This document shows, piece after piece, positions 40,153 to 48,545 of a stretch of DNA of 64,000 bases (the stretch's first letter is position 1; every line of letters begins with the position of its first letter). The stretch is taken from the NCBI RefSeq assembly GCF_000369005.1, contig NZ_KB849763.1, positions 248,001-312,000 of the forward strand, written 5' to 3'. The DNA comes from Acinetobacter beijerinckii CIP 110307. GTDB taxonomy: Bacteria; Pseudomonadota; Gammaproteobacteria; Pseudomonadales; Moraxellaceae. A program made the position numbers and the translations under genes. The notes below the pieces were generated by a model. The model made no database searches, had not been told where the DNA came from, and was given only the letters and a program-made list of their open reading frames with translations.

Positions 40153-41793
40153 TTATTTTTTAACGGGTTGTTTATATCGTTTAGCTGGCCAGGTCATAGT
40201 AAAACGTGCGCCACCCAAATTTGGACTTTGATCGACTTGGATTTCACCACCAAACCAATACGCAATTCGACTCACAATCGATAACCCTAAACCATAACCA
40301 CCTGAGGCACGGGTACGACTATCATCTAAACGAGCGAAGGCTTCAAAGATACGTGAGCGCTCTTGTTCAGGAATCCCAGGACCATCATCTTCAACACAGA
40401 CATAGGCTTTGCCATCAGCACGAATACCACCACTAATACGAACTTTATTATCACAATACCGTACCGCATTACCCACTAAATTTTGTACAACACGATGTAA
40501 ATAACGACGTTCAGCATCGACACGAAGCGACAATGGCGGTGCAATTAACTCGATTTCTTTCTGAGTTTTTAGCGCCTCTGTTTCCATGGCAACTTGGTCA
40601 AGCACTTCGACCAACACAATATCTTCGATATCTAATGATGGCGTACCCTGCTCTAGTTTTGCATAAGTCATGATTTCATCAATCAAGGTGTTTAAAGCTT
40701 CAATGTCTTTATCAATCATGTCTACTTGCTGAATTCGATAATTATAATCATCTTCTTCAGCTAACATTTCCATGCCAAAGCGTATACGTGCGACAGGTGT
40801 TCTCAACTCATGCGATACTGCACGCATTAATTCACGCTGAGCTTCAATCAGACGTTGGATATGATCGGACATGCTGTTATAGCTAGATGCCAAGTTTGCC
40901 ATTTCATCTGTACCTTCGCTCGGTACACGTAATGACAAATCGCCTGATTTCATTTTATTTAAAGCCAGACGTACCTGCCGAATTTTACGCTCTAAAGGTA
41001 AAATGAGACCATAAACACCCAAACTTAATAAGAACAAACTAAATAATGTGATCCCTGCTGAAAGCTGAAAAGGCATCCAATTGAACATAGGTACAGGACC
41101 CAATACCAATACCTGAGCAGGATGATTCGGCATCGGAGATACAATTGAAATGGTTGTACCACGAATAGTGGCACTGTCTTTATACAACAAAACACTTTGA
41201 TCTTGACGTAATCGACCGACCTGTTCTGAATCCAAATTGATGTCTTTAATATTTGCGATTTCAATTGGATAATAAAAGTGCTTTTTAATTCTTTCTAAAT
41301 ATTCTTGCTCTTGTCCTGGATAAAAAATCAAATAATCCAATACAAAAATCGGTAGCGCCTTCATTTGACGCTCACCAAGCTTATCTACTTTGATATAGAG
41401 GAAATGCTTAGGATCGTCTTTTAAGCCAATAATGATATAACCTACACCATTATTCGCATCATAACGCACCACTGACTTTTGCTCAGCAATACGTTTCTTT
41501 TCAGTTCGAGAAAGCTCTACTCGATTTGCATCAACATAATAGATTGGCAATTCCAACAAATCTGACGCATCGGAAATCCAATCTAATTTCTGTTGTTTTT
41601 CTGGCTGACGAGATACCCCCTCACTAATGACATAGGAAATACCATCAGTGAGAGATTCACGATATTCTTGCGCACGTTGATAGTTAATGACTTGCACCAG
41701 TAAATAACAAAATGCAGCAACAACAACAACTAAAACAACTAAACCAGCGTAGATACGCAAGAAAATACTGTTTTTAAGTACTCGACTTAGCAT
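40153..41793 (-). CDS. bfmS: Sensor histidine kinase BfmS (RstB-like)
   Basis: A 546-residue inner-membrane kinase. A first helix (about 10-35), a periplasmic sensor region (about 40-235), a second helix (about 243-265) and a HAMP linker are followed by the DHp domain with phospho-acceptor His 328 in SHELRTP. The ATP-binding N, G1 and G2 boxes are NLVGNAVRY, DDGPGIP and GGYGLGLSIV. In Acinetobacter, BfmRS controls capsule, envelope and biofilm genes and stress resistance. It lies 40 bases after bfmR. Confidence 0.93.
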   Translation of the reverse strand: MLSRVLKNSIFLRIYAGLVVLVVVVAAFCYLLVQVINYQRAQEYRESLTDGISYVISEGVSRQPEKQQKLDWISDASDLLELPIYYVDANRVELSRTEKKRIAEQKSVVRYDANNGVGYIIIGLKDDPKHFLYIKVDKLGERQMKALPIFVLDYLIFYPGQEQEYLERIKKHFYYPIEIANIKDINLDSEQVGRLRQDQSVLLYKDSATIRGTTISIVSPMPNHPAQVLVLGPVPMFNWMPFQLSAGITLFSLFLLSLGVYGLILPLERKIRQVRLALNKMKSGDLSLRVPSEGTDEMANLASSYNSMSDHIQRLIEAQRELMRAVSHELRTPVARIRFGMEMLAEEDDYNYRIQQVDMIDKDIEALNTLIDEIMTYAKLEQGTPSLDIEDIVLVEVLDQVAMETEALKTQKEIELIAPPLSLRVDAERRYLHRVVQNLVGNAVRYCDNKVRISGGIRADGKAYVCVEDDGPGIPEQERSRIFEAFARLDDSRTRASGGYGLGLSIVSRIAYWFGGEIQVDQSPNLGGARFTMTWPAKRYKQPVKK

Positions 41794-41833
41794 AAGGGAG
41801 ATAATTCCAAGCTAATTTTAAGCAAGATGGACA

Positions 41834-42550
41834 TTACATCCCGTTAGTTTCTTTAACGAATAGATAACCTTTACTACGTACAGTCTTAATACGTTTTGGA
41901 TTTTCTGGATCATCACCAATTTTTGGTCGAATACGTGAAATACGTACATCGATTGAACGATCTTGACCGTCATATTCGATACCACGTAGACGCTCAAAGA
42001 TGTCTTCACGCGATAAGATACGACCTGCATTTGATGCTAACAACCATAACAAGTCATATTCAGCACTTGTAAAGTCAACCAACTCACCATTCAGAGTCAC
42101 TGAGCGACCGCCATTATCAATGACAAGATCATCAAATTCGATACGTTGAGCGACTTCGTCTTCAACTGTTTTATCGGTGCGACGTAATAAAGCACGGATA
42201 CGTGCTAATAACACACGTGGTTGAACAGGTTTAGCGACATAGTCATCTGCGCCCATTTCTAAACCAAGAACTTGGTCCATATCTTCAGTACGTGCAGTCA
42301 ACATCAAAATAGGTTGATGGTAATGCGGACGAACTTCTCGACAAACGGTTAAACCATCTGCACCCGGCAACATCACATCAAGAACAACTAAATCAGGTTG
42401 TTCACTGATAATTCGACGAATTGCACGATTACCATCGGTTTCAACACCGACTTCTAAACCGTTACGAATCAAATACTCTTGTGTTAATCGCGCTAGACGT
42501 TCGTCATCTTCAACGATCAAAATTTTCGGTAACTTTTCTTCTTGGCTCAT
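41834..42550 (-). CDS. bfmR: Response regulator BfmR (OmpR family)
   Basis: A 238-residue cytosolic regulator. The receiver domain has the acidic pocket EDD at 14-16 and the phosphorylated Asp 58 in VVLDVMLPGADG, as in published BfmR. A winged-helix OmpR/PhoB DNA-binding domain fills residues about 135-238. It is transcribed ahead of bfmS and probably autoregulates through sites upstream. A GGGG ribosome site precedes the ATG at 42550. Confidence 0.94.
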   Translation of the reverse strand: MSQEEKLPKILIVEDDERLARLTQEYLIRNGLEVGVETDGNRAIRRIISEQPDLVVLDVMLPGADGLTVCREVRPHYHQPILMLTARTEDMDQVLGLEMGADDYVAKPVQPRVLLARIRALLRRTDKTVEDEVAQRIEFDDLVIDNGGRSVTLNGELVDFTSAEYDLLWLLASNAGRILSREDIFERLRGIEYDGQDRSIDVRISRIRPKIGDDPENPKRIKTVRSKGYLFVKETNGM

Positions 42551-42630
42551 TTATTTGCCCCTACAATTTAGCGAGAATCTATCTTTAAAATCTGACAGAT
42601 ACATTGGTTTATGATTTGCAATATACACAC

Positions 42631-42645
42631 GTTTACATTGTAAAC
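42631..42645. promoter_or_regulatory. Candidate BfmR-type palindrome GTTTACA-T-TGTAAAC
   Basis: A perfect 15-bp dyad about 80 bases upstream of the bfmR start. It contains TACA half-sites, which resemble the RstA box known for the E. coli homologue. Whether BfmR binds here is inference. Confidence 0.4.
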
Positions 42646-42839
42646 AAGTAGGCGTTCACCAAACTGATACACGCCAATATAGTTTTGTTATATTTTTATT
42701 AAAATTATGAATTTTAATATATTTTTCAGCTTTCTATGCTTTTTTCAAGCAGGATGAATATTTAGTATAAGTTTTGTACCAGTATTAAACAATTTGTTTC
42801 GTCAATTGCTAAAAAGAATTTAAGTGTTTGTTTTTTGAC

Positions 42840-42848
42840 TTATCCACA
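42840..42848 (+). promoter_or_regulatory. DnaA box (TTATCCACA) upstream of nrdA
   Basis: An exact match to the strongest DnaA-box sequence. A weaker relative, TTATCTATA, follows a few bases later. DnaA is known to regulate nrdAB in E. coli, so the site may couple dNTP production to replication initiation here. Confidence 0.6.
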
Positions 42849-42961
42849 GAGTTATCTATACGTGTTTTCTAAGGGCTTTGTTATGCTATGTGACTGTGAA
42901 ATCAGCAGTTAAAACATGAAAAAAACTTTAGTAAAATGTCAATATTGATCTGCTGTTAAAA

Positions 42962-43009
42962 ATACCGTATCTTGTGTTGAAAATAAACTTTAACCACTAA
43001 GTATTGTGT
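42962..43009. promoter_or_regulatory. Paired NrdR-like boxes
   Basis: Two 16-bp sites, 42962-42977 and 42994-43009, match the NrdR-box consensus ACACWATATWTWGTGT at about 12 and 13 of 16 positions, both ending in GTGT. They start 32 bases apart, the three-helical-turn spacing described for NrdR box pairs. They lie about 85-130 bases before the nrdA ATG. Confidence 0.6.
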
Positions 43010-43094
43010 TTATCCCTCAAACATCGTGGCATACTTTTTGCTCGATTCAAACGGTCTATGAACATAAAAAAGATGATAATGGAGCTATGCTGAC

Positions 43095-45929
43095 ATGAGC
43101 ATCATCACTTCTACTCCTGGTCAAATTCAGGTTATTAAGCGCACCGGTGAAATCGCGACATTTAATGCCGAGAAAATTTCTGTTGCGATTGGGAAAGCAT
43201 TTTTAGCAGTTGAAGGTCAACAGGGTGCGGATTCAAGCCGTATTCATGATCGTATTACTCAACTTACAGAGATGGTACTCAATACATTTAATCGTCGCTT
43301 ACCTTCTGGTGGTACGATTCATATCGAAGAGATCCAAGACCAAGTGGAATTGGCTCTAATGCGTACTGGCGAACAAAAAGTCGCTCGTGCCTATGTGATT
43401 TACCGTGACCAACGTGCGACTGCTCGTCAGCAAACTGGTGCAAATCATCATCCTACGCTTCAAATCACTGATAATAATGGTCAGCTCCAACCGTTAGACC
43501 TAGATGCACTTACAGCAACTATTCAAACTGCAAGTGAAGGTCTTGAGGGTATTGATGTTCAAGCGATTGTTGATGAAACCGTTAAGAATTTATATAACGG
43601 CGTAAAAGAAAGCGACATTGCCACCACAATGACGATGGCAACACGTACTCGTATTGAACAAGAACCTAACTATACTTATGTTACTGCTCGTTTGTTATGT
43701 AATGAACTTGTTAAAACTGGCTTAGAGTTCTTAGGTTTATCAACTGATACGCCAGAAAGTGATGCCTTAGAAACGTTCTTAAAGAAAGGGATCGAGCTTG
43801 ATCTACTTTCAGCAGATCTTCTTAATTATGATCTTGCAAAATTGGCAGCAGCGATTCAACCAGAACGCTCAAACCAATTTACGTATTTAGGTCTACAAAC
43901 TTTATTTGATCGCTACTTCATTCACTCAAATGGCGTACGTTTCGAATTACCACAATTATTCTTTATGCGTGTTTCAATGGGTCTTGCACTCAATGAAGAA
44001 AATAAAGAAGACCGCGCAATTGAGTTCTATAACTTATTGTCTAGTTTCGACTACATGGCGTCTACGCCTACCCTGTTTAACTCAGGTACATTGCGCCCAC
44101 AATTATCAAGCTGTTACCTCACCACGATTGGTGATGACTTGTATGACATTTATGGCGCAATGCGCGATAACGCAATGTTGTCAAAATGGGCTGGCGGCTT
44201 AGGTAATGACTGGACACCTGTTCGTGCATTGAACTCATATATCAAAGGCACTAATGGTAAGTCTCAAGGTGTTGTACCTTTCCTAAAAGTTGCAAATGAT
44301 ACCGCTGTAGCAGTTAACCAAGGTGGTAAGCGTAAAGGTGCGGTCTGTGCCTACTTAGAAACTTGGCACTTAGATGTTGAAGAATTCCTAGAGCTACGTA
44401 AAAACACAGGTGATGACCGTCGTCGTACCCATGACATGAACACTGCAAACTGGGTTCCTGATCTATTCATGCAACGTGTATTTGAAGATGCGGAATGGAC
44501 ACTGTTCACCCCTTCTGAAACACCAGACCTGCATGACTTAACAGGTGCTGAATTTGCTGAGCGCTATGCACACTACGAAGCGGTAGCAAAACAAGAAAAC
44601 ATGCTCCATAAAAAAGTACGTGCAAAAGACTTATGGCGCAAAATGCTTTCGATGTTGTTCGAAACAGGTCACCCGTGGATCACATTCAAAGACGTATGTA
44701 ACTTACGTTCACCACAACAGCACGTAGGCGTGGTTCACTCATCGAACTTGTGTACAGAAATCACCTTAAATACAAACCAAGACGAAATCGCAGTTTGTAA
44801 CTTAGGTTCAATTAACCTTGTACAACACGTTCAAGGTGGTGTGTTAGATCGTGAAAAGCTTGCTCGTACCATTAAAACAGCAGTTCGTATGCTCGATAAC
44901 GTGATCGACATTAACTACTATGCTGTACCACAAGCGAAAAACTCAAACATGAAACACCGCCCTGTGGGTATGGGTATCATGGGCTTCCAAGATGCACTTT
45001 ATGAAATGGGTATCGCTTATGGTTCAGATGCAGCAGTCGATTTTGCTGACGAATCAATGGAAGTCATCAGCTATTACGCAATTGAGACATCAAGTAACTT
45101 AGCGGTTGAACGTGGTGCGTATTCAACATTTAAAGGTTCATTGTGGGATCAAGGTATTCTACCAATCGACTCTTTAGAAATTGTTGCGAAGTCTCGTCCA
45201 GAGCGTATGTTCGAAGTTGATCGTACACAACGTTTAGACTGGGACACTTTACGTGCCAAAGTTCAAAAAGACGGTATGCGTAACTCAAATGTGATGGCGA
45301 TTGCTCCAACAGCAACCATTTCAAACATTTGTGGTGTGTCTCAATCGATTGAACCTACATTCCAGAACTTATATGTAAAATCTAACCTTTCTGGTGAATT
45401 TACTGTTATCAACCCTTACCTTGTTCGTGCATTAAAAGAACGTGGTTTATGGGATACCGTAATGGTAAATGACCTGAAACACTTTGAAGGTTCGGTTCAA
45501 AAGATTGCACGTATTCCTGAAGAGTTAAAAGCAATCTTCGCAACAGCGTTTGAAGTTGATACTCGCTGGATCGTAGATGCTGCTTCACGTCGTCAAAAAT
45601 GGATTGATCAAGCACAATCTCTTAACCTTTACATCGCTGGTGCGAACGGTAAGAAACTTGATATTACCTATAAGATGGCATGGTTACGTGGTCTTAAAAC
45701 GACTTATTACCTCCGAGCTTTAGGTGCGACTTCTGCAGAGAAATCAACAATCAATACGGGTACGCTCAATGCGGTTAAACCAGCATCGGTTGAAGCACCT
45801 GTAGTTGCTGCGCCAGTGGTTGAAGAGAAAAAACCTGATACTCAGGTTGAAGAAGATGGGTTCACTACTGCTGCTCCAGTACCAATGGCTTGTTCAATCG
45901 ACAATCCAGACTGTGAAGCTTGTCAGTAA
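43095..45929 (+). CDS. nrdA: Class Ia ribonucleoside-diphosphate reductase, alpha subunit
   Basis: A 944-residue cytosolic enzyme subunit that reduces NDPs to dNDPs with NrdB. The N-terminal ATP-cone (KRTGEIATFNAEKISVAIGKAF) is followed by a second cone-like segment near residues 130-200, and the protein is longer than E. coli NrdA (761). Catalytic barrel motifs include SSNLCTEITL and NLGSINL. The C-terminus carries the mobile thiol pair CEAC (940-943), preceded by an Ala/Val/Pro/Glu-rich linker. NrdR and DnaA-type sites are upstream. Confidence 0.97.
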   Translation: MSIITSTPGQIQVIKRTGEIATFNAEKISVAIGKAFLAVEGQQGADSSRIHDRITQLTEMVLNTFNRRLPSGGTIHIEEIQDQVELALMRTGEQKVARAYVIYRDQRATARQQTGANHHPTLQITDNNGQLQPLDLDALTATIQTASEGLEGIDVQAIVDETVKNLYNGVKESDIATTMTMATRTRIEQEPNYTYVTARLLCNELVKTGLEFLGLSTDTPESDALETFLKKGIELDLLSADLLNYDLAKLAAAIQPERSNQFTYLGLQTLFDRYFIHSNGVRFELPQLFFMRVSMGLALNEENKEDRAIEFYNLLSSFDYMASTPTLFNSGTLRPQLSSCYLTTIGDDLYDIYGAMRDNAMLSKWAGGLGNDWTPVRALNSYIKGTNGKSQGVVPFLKVANDTAVAVNQGGKRKGAVCAYLETWHLDVEEFLELRKNTGDDRRRTHDMNTANWVPDLFMQRVFEDAEWTLFTPSETPDLHDLTGAEFAERYAHYEAVAKQENMLHKKVRAKDLWRKMLSMLFETGHPWITFKDVCNLRSPQQHVGVVHSSNLCTEITLNTNQDEIAVCNLGSINLVQHVQGGVLDREKLARTIKTAVRMLDNVIDINYYAVPQAKNSNMKHRPVGMGIMGFQDALYEMGIAYGSDAAVDFADESMEVISYYAIETSSNLAVERGAYSTFKGSLWDQGILPIDSLEIVAKSRPERMFEVDRTQRLDWDTLRAKVQKDGMRNSNVMAIAPTATISNICGVSQSIEPTFQNLYVKSNLSGEFTVINPYLVRALKERGLWDTVMVNDLKHFEGSVQKIARIPEELKAIFATAFEVDTRWIVDAASRRQKWIDQAQSLNLYIAGANGKKLDITYKMAWLRGLKTTYYLRALGATSAEKSTINTGTLNAVKPASVEAPVVAAPVVEEKKPDTQVEEDGFTTAAPVPMACSIDNPDCEACQ

Positions 45930-46003
45930 TTAAAATCGAATTAACCCTTGGTTTATCGATATTAAAGCAAGGGTTATAAAGATTTAAATTTATAGAGGCA
46001 AAG

Positions 46004-46138
46004 ATGATGTTCCATATCAGTCATAACTATATGTTGGGACTTGCAGTTCTCATCTTCGCCTTTATTTTCTTTTATGTGCCGATGGTCTATGCATTCTTAG
46101 CCATTCGCAAACAACAGCGTAAGCAAAATAAGTCTTAG
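46004..46138 (+). CDS. 44-residue small membrane protein between nrdA and nrdB
   Basis: A short ORF starting ATG ATG at 46004, with an AGAGG ribosome site seven to eight bases upstream. The product is a short polar lead (MMFHISHNYM), one strongly hydrophobic helix (about residues 11-33) and a very basic tail with RKQQRKQNK. It lies in the 348-base nrdA-nrdB gap on the same strand. It is small enough to be missed by ORF length filters. The function is unknown; a link to ribonucleotide reduction is inference from position only. Confidence 0.55.
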   Translation: MMFHISHNYMLGLAVLIFAFIFFYVPMVYAFLAIRKQQRKQNKS

Positions 46139-46277
46139 GGATTGTTCAATTAGATAAGTCAAACTTCTAAATATCAATCAATAAAACTTAATTTTGCTTA
46201 CACAATATAAGCGTATATTTAAGATGTCTTTGTTGAGATATCGATAAAAGCTATATACAACGAAGAGAGAACGAAAA

Positions 46278-47561
46278 ATGTCTATCCTAAGTTGGGACGA
46301 TTTTGAAGATGATTCGCAAAAACCGACTTCACCTGAACACAAGTCTGCGTCCCTCGAATCGCAGAAAACGGTTAATACGCCGGTGGTATCTTCTACAGAG
46401 CCATCATCGGAGAGCGTGGCAGTTGCACAACCCGCTCGAACCAATACCAACCGATCAACAAATCCAACCGATTCGTTGGCTCGAGCATCTGCAGCCTTAG
46501 AACATTTAGATGTTGCACCAGGCTTAGAAGAGCTTGAAATGGGTGCTCAGCGTGTACAAGTTGATGATAAAGCGATGATCAACTGTCGTGCGGATTTGAA
46601 CCAACTTGTTCCATTTAAATATGAATGGGCTTGGCAAAAATATCTTGATGGATGTGCAAACCATTGGATGCCACAAGAAGTCAACATGAACCATGACATC
46701 GCACTTTGGAAGTCTGAAAATGGTTTAACTGAAGATGAGCGTACCATTGTAATGCGTTCTTTAGGTTTCTTCTCTACCGCAGATTCATTGGTTGCAAACA
46801 ACTTGGTATTGGCGATCTATCGTCATATTACCAACCCAGAATGCCGCCAATACATTTTGCGTCAGGCATTTGAAGAAGCGATTCATACGCATGCTTATCA
46901 ATACTGTATCGAATCTTTAGGAATGGATGAAGGCGAAGTCTTCAACATGTACCGTGAGATTCCAAGTGTTGCACGTAAAGCATCATGGGGTTTGAAGTAC
47001 ACTCAATCGTTAACCGATCCTAATTTCCATACAGGTACACCTGAAAACGATCAACGTTTACTGCGTAACTTGATTGCATTCTATTGTGTTCTTGAAGGTA
47101 TTTTCTTCTACTGTGGTTTTACTCAAATTTTGAGTATGGGTCGTCGTAATAAAATGAATGGTGTTGCTGAGCAATTCCAATACATTTTACGTGATGAATC
47201 AATGCACTTGAACTTTGGTATCGACATGATCAACCAAATCAAGATTGAAAACCCTCACCTTTGGACTGCTGAGTTCCAAGAAGAAGTTATTCAAATGATT
47301 CTTGAAGGCACGATGCTTGAAATCGAATATGCACGTGACACAATGCCACGTGGTGTATTGGGTATGAATGCAGCAATGATGGAAGAGTATTTGAAATTCA
47401 TCTGTAACCGCCGTTTATCTCAACTTGGTTTGCCTGAGCAGTTTGCTGGTGTAACCAATCCATTTGCATGGATGTCTGAGATGATGGACTTGCGTAAAGA
47501 GAAGAACTTTTTTGAAACGCGTGTCACGGATTACCAAACTGGAGGAGCGTTGAGCTGGTAA
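46278..47561 (+). CDS. nrdB: Class Ia ribonucleoside-diphosphate reductase, beta subunit
   Basis: A 427-residue diiron protein that generates the tyrosyl radical for NrdA. By alignment with E. coli NrdB, ligands include Asp 169, Glu 200 and His 203, and the radical tyrosine is Tyr 207 (seven residues after Glu 200, as Glu 115/Tyr 122 in E. coli). The second half-site is in [10 protein letters not shown]. The C-terminus GALSW binds NrdA. The first ~80 residues are a Ser/Thr/Pro-rich extension absent from E. coli NrdB (376 residues). Confidence 0.97.
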   Translation: MSILSWDDFEDDSQKPTSPEHKSASLESQKTVNTPVVSSTEPSSESVAVAQPARTNTNRSTNPTDSLARASAALEHLDVAPGLEELEMGAQRVQVDDKAMINCRADLNQLVPFKYEWAWQKYLDGCANHWMPQEVNMNHDIALWKSENGLTEDERTIVMRSLGFFSTADSLVANNLVLAIYRHITNPECRQYILRQAFEEAIHTHAYQYCIESLGMDEGEVFNMYREIPSVARKASWGLKYTQSLTDPNFHTGTPENDQRLLRNLIAFYCVLEGIFFYCGFTQILSMGRRNKMNGVAEQFQYILRDESMHLNFGIDMINQIKIENPHLWTAEFQEEVIQMILEGTMLEIEYARDTMPRGVLGMNAAMMEEYLKFICNRRLSQLGLPEQFAGVTNPFAWMSEMMDLRKEKNFFETRVTDYQTGGALSW

Positions 47562-47583
47562 TTATCAGGCAATACTCTTAAAG

Positions 47584-47613
47584 AAACCACCTTCCATAAG
47601 GTGGTTTTTTATT
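47584..47613 (+). terminator. Intrinsic terminator of the nrd operon
   Basis: A 10-bp perfect stem, AAACCACCTT (47584-47593) with AAGGTGGTTT (47598-47607), a four-base loop and a T run. It also faces the convergent GNAT gene. Confidence 0.9.
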
Positions 47614-47619
47614 TTCAAT

Positions 47620-48069
47620 TTAAAAATTCTCTAGATTTTTTCTATATTGGATAAATCCAGCATTAATTGCAACTTTGTCGTATAACATTCTTGCTTGGTC
47701 ATTGCTTTCATGAGTAAGCCAGTAGACTCTGGAACAATTTCGAGCAGCAGCATTTTCATATACTGCTTCAATTAACTTGCGACCCAAACCACTTGCCCGA
47801 ACATTTGGATCAACAAATAAATCCTGTAAATAACAATAATCACCTATTGTCCACGTGCTTCTATGAAAAATAAAATGCACAAAACCGATGAGCTGATCAC
47901 TATCATCTTCGATAACAAAGCAATACATATCTTCTTGTGGATTAAGTAAACGAGCAAAGGTATTCATTGTTATTTGTTGGTCAATTTCAACCTGATAAAA
48001 TGACTGATACGCTTTCCACATTAGAAACCAATTTTCATAATTATCCTGATGCAATGTTCTTAAATTCAT
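47620..48069 (-). CDS. GNAT family N-acetyltransferase
   Basis: A 149-residue acetyl-CoA-dependent acetyltransferase. Strand 4 and the acetyl-CoA loop are YLQDLFVDPNVRASGLGRKL, and the later HESNDQARMLYDKV is the usual family C-terminal helix region. It resembles spermidine/diamine-type or unassigned GNAT proteins; the substrate cannot be told. It starts with ATG at 48069. Confidence 0.86.
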   Translation of the reverse strand: MNLRTLHQDNYENWFLMWKAYQSFYQVEIDQQITMNTFARLLNPQEDMYCFVIEDDSDQLIGFVHFIFHRSTWTIGDYCYLQDLFVDPNVRASGLGRKLIEAVYENAAARNCSRVYWLTHESNDQARMLYDKVAINAGFIQYRKNLENF

Positions 48070-48545
48070 TTCTAAATTCCCATTTTAATTTCTCTATGTT
48101 TGAATGATGGGCTTAAATTATTAAAAAAGTAGAACCAATCTCATCTTTTGATTAGAGCCATTTCATATTTGAACAGAAACATATTTTAGAAGAAATATAT
48201 ATCAAATAATGGATTCAATTTTTGCCAAATAAATCCATATTTTTAAAATCGTATTTATTTAACAACATTCATGCTGAGTTCATAACATTAAGATTTCACA
48301 GGAAAAATAACAATAAGCCTGCTATTCTGCATCCAAATGAGACTTGATTATTACATTTTGAAACATTTTGCATACTAAAACACTGTCTTTATTAAAGTAA
48401 AATTCACTTACTAAACTCTTTTGACCTCAATTCAGGCGATCCCTGAGCTGATGTATCTTTATTTTGCGCCACTCATCATTTAAATCTTTTCTCTCTATAT
48501 AAAGCTATTTATATAGAGCGTCATTTAATTTTTAAGGTAAATTGA
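48070..48545. other. AT-rich region upstream of mqo
   Basis: These 476 bases have no credible ORF or RNA gene. A perfect 26-base stem-loop lies near the mqo start (48493-48518). Otherwise I can see only AT-rich sequence; the mqo promoter is not obvious. Confidence 0.5.
48493..48518 (+). promoter_or_regulatory. Perfect 11-bp stem-loop in the mqo leader
   Basis: CTCTATATAAA (48493-48503) pairs with TTTATATAGAG (48508-48518) over a four-base loop, 27 bases before the mqo ATG and just upstream of its AAGG ribosome site. It could be a protein operator or a leader hairpin that affects translation. Confidence 0.55.

Larger units (their letters stand above)
42551..43094. other. Long bfmR-nrdA divergent regulatory region
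   Basis: This 544-base gap is AT-rich and has no credible ORF. It contains several distinct signals listed separately: a 15-bp palindrome near bfmR, a perfect DnaA box, and two NrdR-like boxes close to nrdA. The promoters for both divergent genes must lie here. Confidence 0.7.
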
